This document shows, piece after piece, positions 31,031 to 44,894 of a DNA stretch of 64,000 nt; the first letter of the stretch is position 1, and each line of letters begins with the position of its first letter. Position numbers and translations under genes: made by a program. The notes under the pieces were generated by a model. The model searched no databases. It saw only the letters and a list, made by a program, of their open reading frames with translations, and was not told the origin of the DNA. Source of the stretch: Harmonia axyridis (taxonomy: Eukaryota; Arthropoda; Insecta; Coleoptera; Coccinellidae); NCBI RefSeq assembly GCF_914767665.1, contig NC_059508.1:26845501-26909500 (forward strand), in the 5' to 3' direction.

Positions 31031-32060
31031 GTGTCAGAGACATAAAGCAAAGTTGGTGTTTCATAAATGGGACACTCTAAATATGTAGAGTTCCATTTAA
31101 AAAACAAGAAACTGCGTTGAAAAGTTTTTCAACCTCAGAATTGTCGAAAAGTGTACCGTTATCGATTTTTCAAAAATGTCATCTGTTTCAAAGATTTGAG
31201 TAATTTGTCTTTATTATTTGATGGGACGCCTCATATATAAATATTTCTCGATGATTAAAAAGTAAAATAACTTATTTCCGCTTTATATAATATAAAGCGG
31301 AATTTCCGACAAGTAAAGACTGAAACAATCAAACACTAAATATTTCTCATTTATCTGCACATTTAATTCATTTTGTGTTCATCGTAGAATTGTAATCCAG
31401 TCATTAAAGTGTCCAATTTTCAAAATACCAACACTCCTCTATATCTCTGAATCGATATTTGATTTCTAATTAAGTGGGAACACCCTATATATAACTCAAT
31501 TACAATAATACGAAGAATACAAAATGAATTGATCTCGAAATTGATGAAAAATATGTATATATGAGGTGTGCCATCAAAACGGTGTCCTATGTTTGAAACG
31601 GATAACAGAAATTTTTTTTTGATTGGATAGATTTAAATATGTTTCATTTCTTTCGGGATCTAACTGATGAATTAGATCTCGAAATAAGTGAAACATTTTT
31701 ACACAAAATGTTGTGTCCATTGTATAATTTCAATCGAATATTATGTAGGGTGTCCCATTTAAATGAGACCAATTCCCGTCTATATTTCTAAAACGATTAT
31801 TAATTCCTATGCTGTGTTATTCTTAAAATATTGACCATTAAAATTACTGGAATAACGGGAAATAAATTGAATCTCAAGATAAATGAAAAATATTTATATA
31901 CGAGGTGTCCCATCGAAACAACGAAGTCAAAAATACAATATCTTTGAAACAGATAACATTTTTTAAAAAGCGATAACGGGATGCTTTTCGACAAATCTGC
32001 GGACAAAAACCTGCGTCGAAAAATATATGGTGTACCATTTGAGAAACATCAATTTTACTC
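31030..32060. repeat. Degenerate repeats with GGTGTCCCAT-type phrases
   Basis: Related phrases recur about every 150-350 bp: AAATGGGACACTC, GATGGGACGCCTCATATATAAATAT, GAGGTGTGCCATC, GGGTGTCCCATTTAAATG, GAGGTGTCCCATCGAAACA, GGTGTACCATTTGAG, each near AAATATTTxTATATA. An old internally repeated element. No coding capacity seen. Confidence 0.55.
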
Positions 32061-35000
32061 TTTATTTTTTTAACGGTAGGTAATGATTTCTATGATGTGT
32101 TATCAGTATCATATGAAACATAAAAATTACTGAAGACAATATTTTAGAATGTATTGAATATCTTGAATATAAGATATATATATTGAAATATTTGAAACAG
32201 TAATTTTTCATGAATGTCTTGTAACTTGAGAACTGAGCAAGATATCTATGATCAGCTTTCTGATCTTGGTTTATTTCGAAAGAAGAGCTCAGGAGTCCTT
32301 GAAGATTTTTTCATCTTGTCTTATGAGTCTCGAGATACGTTCAGTGAGCATCGAATTTAGCTCATCCTGTACATACAGAGTGTCCGGAAACTATTACGCC
32401 GAATTGAAAAAGAACAAACTTCTTTGAACAATTTCGGAAAATGTGGAATTAACGAATAAAAATTACATTCAATTTTTTATAATCTCTGCAACGAATGATT
32501 TTTGGGAAAAAAATGAAGTCTTATTGATTTTTCAAGAGAAATGTTCTGTTTTGGCATCATAGTTTCGGGACACATTGTATATTAAAACCATCGTTGGTTT
32601 GGGTAATTAAATTTGTTCCACTCGAAATGAAAAATTTTCCTTGTGTTCACGACTAATTGATAAAAATATTTTTTCACATTATCTTAGAAATATGTTAGTT
32701 TCACATATACCAGAAAGGGTTATTAACAATAAGTTTGAATTACGTCTTGAACATTTATTAGAATTCGAAGGTTATGTATTAGTAATAGAATATCAAACCA
32801 TAATAATCATCCTGTGGCTTGAAAGTTATTGCTTTTCAATATTTTCGTATTTGCCGGAGAATATCCTGCATCTTCGGAACAAAAAATAAACAAAACGTTT
32901 GATGGTTCGTTCGGAAGTAATATTAATTGTATTGGTTCCTAAGAGCTATTCTGTTATTTCAAGCGATACTGAAAAATTGATGAACGCTCTGTATATGACC
33001 GTTTTAGAAAAAGAAACAAACGTTAGAGTTATGCATAATATCGACGTTCCTTCATTCTACCACGACGGCCCGTCATCTGGTGTCATCTGGAAGAGGAGAC
33101 CGATATGCAGGGGGCACTTCAAGCGTTGACAGGTATAATTTGCCCAGACGAAGATAATTTTTAACGCATTCATATCAGTTTTCTAAACCAACACTGTATC
33201 GATATAAGTCTGTAAAATTTTTGTGTTCAACGCTGTCTTGACACATAATTTGAACTAAAGAGAAAATAGCGATGTTTAATCGAATTGCCGTAAATGTACT
33301 TTATGTTTTACGACCTCCTCATTTTTGAGCTATTGGACCACATAATTTGATTCATTCGCGTTACGTAGTAGAATTCACTACACAACTCAAACTTCATTAA
33401 GTTACATATTTTTCGGAAAAGAATTCACTCTAAAGAACTTAAACTCTACCAATAGCCGTAACTGTTTTTTTATAAAGGGTGTTTCATTGGGCAACAGAAA
33501 TATTTCACAGGTGCATAGGTGACAAACAACCAATGTAGAAATTAATTACAAAGTAATCTTGAAATAATTAAGAATTCAATATTTTTCATGATTTATTGTT
33601 AGAAGTCATTTCAAACCACTTTCAGGTATCGAAGTTTAAAAACTTCACTTTTACGTTGAAAATTTGTGCAGTAAAACTGTCTGCGCTAAAATTTGAAGTA
33701 CACCTCCCAGTTCAGTTTTTAGTTCAGATTTTCAAAATTCCGATCTACAGGGTGTTGTTACGAGGATTCAAACGATTCATAATTTTTTGTTAACCCAGAC
33801 ATGGATTTTCGAGGCGGTTATTGCATGATACGTTTGGGCTCTCAATCAGGAATATATTTGCCAAATATGAAGAAAATATACCGGGTGGTTCGTTCGATAT
33901 GGCTTCAGAAAGAAACGGGTGAAATTCATAAAACACCCTGTATCTCGACTATGAAGACAGTAAGACCCAATAAATGGGGTATCCCCAGAACCGCCTTGGT
34001 GCCACCTATGCACCAGGAAGTATTTCCGTTTTCGAATGAAACACCCTGTATAATGTGGAAGTCTTTTTGAATAACTCATTTGGACCAAACACATTGAATA
34101 CCAGCTGAATATTTTTCTAAAAAGGCGTTGTTTGCAAACCAACTTGTTTGACGTCAAGTAGTCATCAATGTAATAAACATATTCTTATGATTTCGAGGGA
34201 AATTATATCAACAACAGTACAATGTTGTGCTATATTTTGTTCATTATAGGCAGTCGTAGATTAATCGTCGTACTATATAAATGTTTGATAATGCATCATT
34301 ATTGATATATTCGTGTGCTTACATAACTCGTGCTACGCACTCGTTTTCAACATACACACTCATATAATAATAATAATTTTATCCCACTTGTATAGAAAAT
34401 AACTATCATCCACGACTGCTTGATTTTGAAGCTCTAATGCCAATAATTGTGGTTCATTTGCGTTGCGTAAGAATACTAATCAGGCAATTCATCACGAAAT
34501 GAACGAATTCAGAAACAGACTCATGAATAACCAGCACTGCTTCTTATATACAGAGTGTAATTGAATGTCAATATCCATGGAGGTGATTTTGGTGCCCATT
34601 TTAAGAAAAAAACTTCATATGAACATATGTCCTAACCTTTTCAGGGTGGTAAAGTTTTCGAAAATAATTAATTCATTTTTAATATCTCCAATAACACTTC
34701 CGATATTTCAATGAAAGTTGTCATTCATGTACTATGAATCAAGAGGCATTCTTTAATCTATCACCTTTTTTTTTTATTTCCACCAGTGGGTAAATAGGCC
34801 GGAAATAGGCAGGTCAAATGACTTGCCTATTTCGGTAGACATTGATAGTATACCACATATTTTTCCTCAAATAAAAATTATTCTCGAAATTCCCAATCAT
34901 TTTTCACCAAAGTTGATAATCTAACTTTTTTCAATTCGATGCACGGTTTTCGTTAAAAAACTAAAAACTGTTTCTCTGCATGATCATAACAATATCGTTG

Positions 35001-38000
35001 ATTTGACAATATCATCATACAGAGACATAAGTAGATTTTATTATTTCAGACGAAACCCGTGCGTCATCCAAAAAAAATTCAAAATATCAAATTTAAAATA
35101 TCCGAAGTGGTATTGTACATATTAAAAATAAATGATTTATTTTTGAAAATTTCATCAAATACCAAGGCAATTTATTTTAATCAATATATTGTGGTAAGTG
35201 ATAATTTAACGGCATTTTATTTTTTCGAAAAAACGCATTGCTGAATAATATTTCAACAAAAAACATGAGTGCTTGTGGCAACAAAAATCTGAGTTCAAGA
35301 CAAGGATCTTTCACGAATGCTTCTCGTTAGAAACACATTATTTTGGTTTGTGTTTTTTATAATTTTTCACAGGAAAAATGAGATTCCGAAATAGTAATCG
35401 ACAGGACTATTCCATGAAACCATAAATTCTTTTTATCAAAGGTATTTTGATTTTGGTGACAAGAGCTGTCGAGTTTTACAACGGGTAAACTCGAAAAAAC
35501 TGATGAAAGATGATATCATACAGTTTTCCATCAAGGTAATTATTTGTAATTCAAAATCGAGCGTTTCAGATTGGTGGAAATCAAGAAGGGAAAAAGTGTA
35601 ATTTCACAATATTCAATCAAAACAATGTACAGCAATGTACAGTCTTAGATAAAACGATGTAAGTACTATATATGTATCTGTGTGAATATTAAAATATTCG
35701 TGTGTACTTACACAATAAAGTATATAGATATTAACGATGCATTGATCCCATGTTTATATATATAGGAAAATACAATTATTTGTTCGAAGTGTTTTATCTT
35801 TTAATAAGTAACTCATGTTATTTCGATGAAATGTGTTACCTGATGCGCAAGTGGTGCACATCTTTCTTGAGATTTGATACCTGCATTCTATTTTCTATAT
35901 CGATGAAAGCAATATCACCTGCTTATACATATATAAAACTTTGGAGTTAAATTTTTATAATCTCTAATCATCTATAATATTTAGTCGAAGTTGTAGGCAG
36001 AGATCCAAATATAAGCAGAAACGAGTCATATTAAAGTGATGTATTATATTATAGTATGATTCAAATGAATCGAAATATTTGCTCATATAACCTCCACTTT
36101 CAGGACATTAGCACACAATATCAATATATATTATAGTTCGAAAACAATATCAATTTTAATATGAAGACAATAGGACATAAAACGTTCAACTTGGTGTTCA
36201 TTGTCTTGGAACTTTATATTTTATAACAACAATGTCCTAGAAGTAGAGGTATATTTTGATTGGTTCTTCATGATACAGTTGGGGTAGAAAATATATCAAA
36301 ACCAATTGAACCTGCTTTTGACAGCGAAACAATTTCCCTCGTCAATTTTTATACATGTTAAGAAAATAATACTGATAAATCCTTAATTTTATCAGAAAAA
36401 AAATTTACCTATATAATGTATGAGAATCAGACATAAAAAACATAAAGTGTTTCTCATTCTCGTTAATTTTTCTTGTATTTCATTTCTTTCTCGGACTCTA
36501 TATTCCATTTTTTTTTGTGCATTGCCTGAAATTTAGTCAATAGCATATAACACGTATTTCCACAAAACGTTTTCAATTATCACATAAATAAGAAAACAAA
36601 CAGAAATTATTGTTATTGTTTTACAGAATCAATAAAGTATGTTATGTTATGTTATTAAAATGAAATTTATCTTCTGAATTATCGAAAAAATATGTTGATT
36701 AAAAACTCCTCTCTGAATATAATATTTTTGAGAGAATATGCATGAGTATTACTCAAGTAGAAATATAAGGACAATTTGAATTGTATCCTGGGTTGAGTGA
36801 ATCCCATGCGGATAATTGGAATACTTGGTAACATTGACCAGCCGACCAAGATGCGAATCGCTAGTTAGAATAACGTGTTAAAATGAGAGAAAGTTTGGGA
36901 TGCACAAATTTTTTGTTTTCTTTGTTTCATTTCGTTAAATCTGAGTGAATTCTGAATTTCTTGATCGGTCAATTTGAGTAATCGAGTGATTTCTAACATA
37001 AGGGGGTTGTGTCAAGTAACCGTGCAAGTAACGGTGACTGTGTTAGCTTTTCATTATTATTGTGCCCTTTCAAAAACCATTCACGAAAAACTCATTTGGT
37101 TAACCGGTAACGAAATTCAAAACAAACTTTTCTGTTGATACTGCCTGCTACATTTCAATCAAAAAGCCCTTTCGTTTCGACTGGATACGATAACTTGAAA
37201 TTCCTTGTTTTACGAGTAAACATGAAATTTCCAAAAAACATATTCATCCGGCTATAAAATCTGAATTGTTCGTGAAACAAAATATTGTAAATACCTACTA
37301 TGTACAGTGCTCAAGCAAATTCATAACAGTGTTAATAATGAGGTTAGGGAAAATCGTAAAATGATAAAGTATCTAGTGAACATGATCATTTTCCTATCGA
37401 CACAAGAGCATTTAGGGGAATCAATGAAAGTGTTAATACTGACATTCGAGGAAATTTGGAGAAGCTTGTTGAAGTCGCCATGACGTCAGACGTTATTAGA
37501 ATATATTTCCGTTCCGTCTGTATTAGTGTATTTTGCAAATTATATCGAAAACCTTTCAGAATGATTAAATTGATTCGGTGACCAAAATTTTGAGGCAAAT
37601 AACATTTATAACGAAATGGACAGTGTTTTTACTAGGAATAATGTATTCATTATTCATTAATAACTGATACTGTTGTAGATTATTATCTGTTTAATTTCCA
37701 TAAAATGAATGTTTTGTTACTGAAATATATGTTTTTAGTTATGTTCAATATACGGCCTAATAAAAAGCGTCACTTCCACTTCTGATAATAACATTTTTAA
37801 ATCTGATTGATAAGTGAGAGGAACTATTCGATCTATAATGTTCCTTGAAACTCAAAATGTTGAATTTTCACCTAAATTCAATACTGAAATTCGATTCAAA
37901 CCAAAATTATTGAATTAATCAAACTACAATTCAGTTATTGGCTAAACCCTACATATAAGTGTTGGCAAGAAATCGTGGAGGAAAAACTACTTTTATCAAT

Positions 38001-38740
38001 TATTCTTCAAATTAATTGAAATGAGTATGACTACTTCAAACCTTATTCTAGCAAGGCACTCGAAATTTTGCAACAAGCTTGAAATGCTTATTTCATATAT
38101 ATGCGTAAAAATGCAACCCGTTCGAAAGATCAATTACCGAAATTCTCATTATGGCATATTCCATATTTTTCTTGAATTATCCTTGGTCTATATTTGATTA
38201 TACTGATGATATGATCAGCTTTATATTTCGCACAGTTCCGGGCTGTGTTTTAGTTGAAGCCTCTGAAAACTCGATCCTATCGGTTCTGTGGTATCAGAGA
38301 TATTTGATAGTCGCCTTTCGATATCCTTTTCAATTGCTCTATGGTTCTGGTTCACTGAGCAACATGAAATTTCACGGAAGGCTTCAAATTGTCGTATTTC
38401 AAGGGAGTGCGTAATTTCATTCAAGTCAAACTCATAGTTTTGAAATAAATAGAAACTCAACATTTCTAAAAGACATATTCACTAAAATCTTGGTCAGATT
38501 TTACCAGTTAACGAACTTCGCGATACGAAACCACCCAAGTACACTGTCCTTCATCTCGAATGTTTCGTGTATACAAACACGCAAACAGATTTACATTTGA
38601 AGACGAATTCATCAACAGGGAGTCGAAACTTAAATTTCGACCACTCAAAAATCGGTGAGATTATGACAGAGTTCAGCCCTAAAACTGATGAAATAGGAAC
38701 ACCTGCTACAATGATTGACTCTGGCGTTGGCATAAATACA
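32061..38740. other. Long AT-rich spacer without recognisable genes
   Basis: Short frames only (none above ~105 codons, none with family motifs). 33890-34050 holds two ACACCCTGTAT ends (33942 and 34041) of a CAGGGTG-type repeat. Nothing else is supportable. Confidence 0.45.
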
Positions 38741-39083
38741 TATTCCAAGTACACGACATGTTCTGCATCTTGCGAGATCCGACGAATATGCGATTTTGAC
38801 CCTTATCGATATACAAAGATTTTGATACTTATCTCGCATCTAACGAGATCCGTCTTAGTGGCAACGTTGAACGGATCTCATTGCCACGCGGTATACAATG
38901 TATATAGGGTATATAGGAAAGGATCTCGGATTGTTGGTTTATAAGACATGGACCTCGTAGCGTTGAAATTTTACAGGGATCTCGTAATCACATTTTCGAA
39001 GTATATACGCAATAATGGTCGTGATTTATACAGAATGATTTCTCAGGGAATCGGTGTGAACACCAAAAAAATACTCTGTTTTC
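38741..39083. repeat. Cluster of GAGATCC/GGATCTC motifs
   Basis: At least six copies of GAGATCC or its complement occur within ~250 bp (38775-38990), as in 28600-28670. A decayed satellite or dispersed repeat is likely. Confidence 0.4.
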
Positions 39084-39127
39084 TTTGCCGAGCTTTCGGA
39101 TTTTATTCAATCCATCCTCAGGGCTTC
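39084..39127 (-). ncRNA. Hammerhead-like motif next to (TA)n
   Basis: Minus strand: GCC-CUGAGGA, stem II GGAUU/AAUCC, GAAA, AGCU stem III, cleavage after C, then GGC pairing with GCC. One extra base before stem II. It lies 55 bp from the (TA)n at 39182, as in the Penelope-like copies. Confidence 0.5.
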
Positions 39128-39175
39128 TACAAGATATCAACAAAAATTATCAGTTACAATAAAGAGAAAAAATAA

Positions 39176-39181
<6 letters not shown>

Positions 39182-39228
<47 letters not shown>
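39182..39228. repeat. (TA)n microsatellite
   Basis: 23 TA units. Confidence 0.97.
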
Positions 39229-39231
<3 letters not shown>

Positions 39232-39484
39232 CCCATCGGTTCATATTTGACACCCTTATGAGAGATAAGTTCAACGGTTGATATATATGTTTTTTCTTTG
39301 TAAATATAATATGGATTGTACCGTGTGTGAAATATTGTGCAATACGGGATAGGAATGAGAAAATTGGCTTCTCGATTAGAAAATGTGTGATCTCGTTATA
39401 CGCGGAGGGGATTAACTTAGCGAGAATTATCAACTCAAACGGGTGGGATGAACGGAACTTCTTCTTCTTGATAGTGCCAATCCG

Positions 39485-40120
39485 TTATCGGATATTGGAG
39501 ACCATTCTGGCTATTGTGACCTTATTCACTGTTGCACGAAACAGTCCAATTGTTGTTTCCCAGAACCAGACCCTCAAATTTCTGAGCCACGAAATTCTCC
39601 TCCTGCCGGGACCTCTCCTTCCCCCAACCATGCCCTGCTGTATAAGCTGGAGAAGGCTGTATCTTTGTTCATTCCGCATGATGTGGCCCAAGTACTCCAG
39701 TTTCCTCCTCTTCACGGTGTCAACAATTTCAGTTTTCTTGTTGACTAATATTAGAACCCTCTCATTGGTCATGTGCTCTGTCCAATTGATTCGGAGTATT
39801 CTTCTGTAGAGCCACATCTCGAATACTTCAAGCTTCTTACACGAAGCTTCAGTAAGCGTCCATGACTCCACCCATACAGAAGCACAGGAAAGACATAGCA
39901 CTTCAGAAGTCGTATTTTGGTCTTCTTGTTCAGGTCGTGAATCGTGAAAAGTTTTTTCATTTTAATGGAAGCTGCTCTTGCCTTTTCAATCCTACAGCGG
40001 ATTTCCCTCGAATGATCCCATGCCGAGGTACGAAATTGTTTCGACTCTTTACTATTCTGTTGTCGATGTAAAGTTGATGAACGGAACGCGCAGAAGAAAT
40101 AATTATATATCTTATCGCCG
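39485..40120 (-). pseudogene. RTE-like endonuclease-reverse transcriptase, 3' half, frameshifted
   Basis: Minus strand, two overlapping frames. The upstream frame reads WDHSREIRCRIEKARAASIK, TIHDLNKKTKIRLLKCYV and FPVLLYGWS. The downstream frame reads VESWTLTEASCKKLEVFEMW, LYRRILRINWTEH, KRRKLEYLGHIMRNEQRYSLL and GRRGPGRRRISWLRNL. Together they form the region after the RT active site of LINEs annotated as endonuclease-reverse transcriptase. One frameshift near 39850 and loss of the N-terminal two thirds make it dead. Confidence 0.88.
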
Positions 40121-40130
40121 CCTACCGTCA

Positions 40131-40552
40131 TCGATTCTGTGAAAATATTTTATGGAATAATTTATATAAGCCCATTTCTTAATTTGTTCAAATTGATAAA
40201 ATAAGGTGGCAATAAAATTTGGATGAGAAATGTTACTCCTAGTGCACTACTAACCAAATGCTTATAAACTTGAATAGATAACACTTTTGTTTGTCCTCGG
40301 AATATTTTTACATTTTGCGATCGTATGGTCACAGCAATTCCAAGTAAAAAAAAAATTAATAAATAATATTTATAGTTAGGTGAATGAAAATGTTAGCTGT
40401 TTACCCTTAACGCTGAATTCCAAAAGAATTATCTCGTCATAGTAATTTGGTTGCCCATCTCACGGACAGGCTTAGGCTTTGTGGGAATTTTGTTTGCTTT
40501 CGGATTGTATGATATTTGTGTAATGGAAAAAACGAGAAAAAGTTAACTTTGT
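40131..40552. other. 3' flank of H4
   Basis: AT-rich, no gene or repeat recognised. Confidence 0.4.
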
Positions 40553-40568
40553 GGTCCTGAAAAGGACC
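40553..40568 (-). terminator. H4 3' histone stem-loop
   Basis: Minus strand GGTCCT-TTTC-AGGACC, a perfect 6-bp stem, 25 nt after the H4 stop. Confidence 0.96.
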
Positions 40569-40593
40569 GATAGCAATATTTCGATGGTGAAAT

Positions 40594-41521
<928 letters not shown>

Positions 41522-41547
41522 GCATCTTTTTCACAAAGTTTAAAATC

Positions 41548-41563
41548 GGTTCTTTTCAGAACC
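41548..41563 (+). terminator. H3 3' histone stem-loop
   Basis: GGTTCT-TTTC-AGAACC, a perfect 6-bp stem with consensus loop, followed by a T-run. Confidence 0.96.
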
Positions 41564-43083
41564 ACAACTTTTTTTTTTACATTTATACAATTGATTGATT
41601 TCTTATAAGGTATCCCAAATTAAAGATCCGATATCAATAGTGCAATATAACCTTACTTAATTTCTTCCAACAAAATGCGTTACGAATTTCAATTTTGATT
41701 ATGGATTTTTCATCAGTCTTTTGATATCCTCTATATCTTGGCGCAATAGCTTATTTTAAGCTGGAAGCAAATTATGCCGTCTTATTTCCAATTCGATCAT
41801 TCAACTGCAAAAGATTCTGATGACCAGCATTAGAGAGAAGCGATACCGTGATTTCTAGATCACGTTGTGAAACGTGAACGTTACTTTATGATATCAGTGA
41901 AATTAAAGCGTGACGTGATCACTGTTTAGGTTGCTTGTTAATAATATTTGTATGAATCACCCAAACCTTAGTTCGTTTATCTTTGCAACTCGAATTGGTC
42001 ACTCATTCAAAGCAAAATTGTTATGAAAACATCCATTTTTCTTACATATTCAACTCTTTTCCTTATTTCAGATTTAGTTAGGAACGTAACAGAAGGATAT
42101 CGATTTTTCAAATGTTTCCTCAAATTTGAAGAGGTGATTTTGAAAGATAATTTCAACTTGCATAAATTACAAGTAGCATAATTTACATCAACTTTTGTGA
42201 AGAAAGCCCAAAGATTGCTGGTCTTTCGCCTGTTATTATTCTTTCGCCTATTATTATTATGTCGCTGACGTGTTTTCGTTTATTTTTTATAATACAGAGT
42301 ACCATTTATTGCTTCGGTCGACAACTTCAATATAGAAAGAATTTCTTTGGGGTTGTTTATCAAAGATAAGCATAAAATTAGAATTTTATTGCCACCACCA
42401 ATTATGCAGTAATGCAGTAGTTATTAGTTTGCAGCAAGTATTTATTGTTCAACTAGTTCTACAAAAATACTTCCTACAGCATGCGAAGTTGCCTACGATG
42501 CTGGGATTGTCATAAAAATATGCAATTATGTTAGTCGAAAAAGGTTCCGAAGCAATAAAAACATCAGGCTGCCTTCATAATTTACGATTGCAACGGACGA
42601 TGATATGCCCTGAAAAGATCTGTGAAATGTTCAAACTGTGATCCCGTCACGCTCTGTATTCGTTTTTCGGAACCGTGACTACCTGTGACATTCTGATCTC
42701 AGTTAAATCACAGTTCGTGAAATATAGCTCTTCTCTAATCAGCATTCCACCGACTGTTTCATAACATTTTGAAGAGGATAATGAGCATACAAGTTGTAAA
42801 TAACATCCCATCACCAGTAAGGGTTAATGTACAACAATCTAGCTTGCGACATGTTTGGAATACCATAGACGATGAGATGGCGGTAGTTTTTGCAGACACT
42901 CGCCATTGCTAGAGTCCATCGAACTCTGTGCTAAGCTTTAATTCTTCGGGTTTGATGAAATGTCCATCAGTTGATTATTCAGGTGATGCGTCAGCAGTGT
43001 TGTGAAAGGCAGTGCTATGGTTCCTAAATGGTTTTGTCGGAGATGACCCGGGACCAACTTCTATTTTCTTTTGAAGTTTGTAG
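41564..43083. other. H3-H2B intergenic region
   Basis: 1.5 kb without a supportable gene. TGACGTGATCACTGTTTAGG and GTGATCCCGTCACGC-like near-palindromic phrases occur around 41845-41930 and 42640-42690. GACCAAC (43052-43058), the complement of TTGGTC, lies ~150 bp before the H2B ATG. Confidence 0.4.
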
Positions 43084-43103
43084 GTTCGGGTATATACCCG
43101 AAC
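43084..43103. repeat. 20-bp perfect palindrome upstream of H2B
   Basis: GTTCGGGTATATACCCGAAC is its own reverse complement and lies 105-124 bp before the H2B start codon. It may be a dyad binding site; function is not shown. Confidence 0.6.
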
Positions 43104-43207
43104 TTAAATAGGTGGAGTCAATTTAGGTGGTACGATCTCAAATAAAAAGTTTACACTGAGAAGGTAATTTTTTAGTTTTCACTTATCGTCAGATTGATCG
43201 ATTGAAG

Positions 43208-43579
43208 ATGCCTCCTAAAACTAGCGGAAAAGCTGCCAAGAAAGCTGGCAAGGCCCAAAAAAACATTTCTAAAAGCGACAAGAAGAAGAAACGCAAGAGG
43301 AAGGAAAGTTACGCTATCTACATTTATAAAGTATTGAAACAAGTCCATCCGGATACGGGTATTTCAAGCAAGGCTATGAGCATCATGAACAGTTTCGTTA
43401 ATGATATTTTCGAACGCATCGCCGCCGAGGCGAGTAGACTTGCTCACTACAACAAACGTTCGACAATAACCAGCAGGGAAATTCAAACAGCAGTGCGCCT
43501 TCTCTTGCCCGGTGAGTTGGCAAAACACGCCGTCAGCGAAGGAACTAAAGCAGTAACAAAATACACCAGTTCCAAATAA
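43208..43579 (+). CDS. H2B: Histone H2B
   Basis: A 123-residue core histone H2B. The basic N-tail (MPPKTSGKAAKKAGKAQ) is followed by SYAIYIYKVLKQVHPDTGIS, the histone fold and the alpha-C helix (LLLPGELAKHAVSEGTKAVTKYTSSK), which carries the conserved ubiquitinated lysine in AVTKY. The start is the ATG at 43208; a TTG two codons upstream is in frame but gives a non-family extension. It has the same orientation as H3, 1.7 kb away. It is not divergently paired with H2A as in the Drosophila unit. A weak TATA candidate (AAATAAAAAG, 43140-43149) lies about 60 bp upstream. Confidence 0.97.
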   Translation: MPPKTSGKAAKKAGKAQKNISKSDKKKKRKRKESYAIYIYKVLKQVHPDTGISSKAMSIMNSFVNDIFERIAAEASRLAHYNKRSTITSREIQTAVRLLLPGELAKHAVSEGTKAVTKYTSSK

Positions 43580-43606
43580 AGCAGGAATTGTTGTTGCATA
43601 TCAAAC

Positions 43607-43622
43607 GGTTCTTTTCAGAACC
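43607..43622 (+). terminator. H2B 3' histone stem-loop
   Basis: GGTTCT-TTTC-AGAACC, identical to the H3 stem-loop, 27 nt after the stop. Confidence 0.96.
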
Positions 43623-43771
43623 ACAAATTTTTAAAACTTATAATTATAGTCTGATCTCTAATTTCACCGTTAACGACATGTAGATTTATCAATTTGAAAT
43701 AATCCATACTAATATAATTCGAATATGTTCGTCAACTTCCTATACCATGTCTGATAATTTTGCACACCAAT

Positions 43772-43774
<3 letters not shown>

Positions 43775-43814
<40 letters not shown>

Positions 43815-43881
43815 TCGGTTCAATGTTATTTACCTGCTTTTCAATTGTTACTATATATATATATATATATAAATATATATT
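43775..43881. repeat. Two (TA)n tracts
   Basis: TA runs at 43775-43804 and 43850-43881. The second leads into the LINE 3' end in minus orientation. Confidence 0.9.
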
Positions 43882-44378
<497 letters not shown>

Positions 44379-44387
44379 AGGATAAGG

Positions 44388-44761
44388 ACAGTCCCTCTCA
44401 GAGAAATACTAACCGTAGACACGTGTTTCGGGCTTTCGGCCCTCATCAGTACGGTGAACAAGTGTTAGGATGTGCAGCACTTGAAAGAAACAACAAACAA
44501 ACAGAGTCAACAACAGAAGCCAGCAATCCATTTGTGGTTTCAGCAGGAAGACCCAATGTGTTTTCGGGCAACAACCGACATCACCACGCGAAAAGCTATA
44601 ACTAACTGCGTGACATCCGAATCCAGGAATAATAACATGTCGGAAGGATAACGAGGGTAATTGTTCATAAAACAAATGATAAGGATAAGGACAGTTCTCT
44701 GAGAGGGACTGTCCTTATCCTTATGATTTGTTTTATGAACAATTACCCTCGTTATCCTTCC

Positions 44762-44765
<4 letters not shown>
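44388..44765. mobile_element. Hammerhead-bearing repeat, spacer copy
   Basis: Contains hammerhead copy 4, then ~130 bp of sequence not seen in the arm copies (44516-44637), then a palindrome with arms ~57 bp (44638-44695 and 44708-44765) made of the shared flank. It is set between (TA)n tracts. Confidence 0.75.
44412..44455 (-). ncRNA. Canonical type I hammerhead ribozyme, copy 4
   Basis: Same 44-nt motif with intact core and stems I-III on the minus strand. Confidence 0.85.
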
Positions 44766-44819
<54 letters not shown>

Positions 44820-44830
44820 ACGAGAGTGTG

Positions 44831-44888
<58 letters not shown>

Positions 44889-44894
44889 TATATA
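44765..44894 (+). mobile_element. (TA)n, minimal LINE tail and 54-nt poly(A)
   Basis: TA run (44765-44817), CCACGAGAGTGTG, then 54 consecutive A (44831-44884) and TA again. The tail matches the one at 28486-28576, so this is a second, almost completely truncated insertion into TA. Confidence 0.7.
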
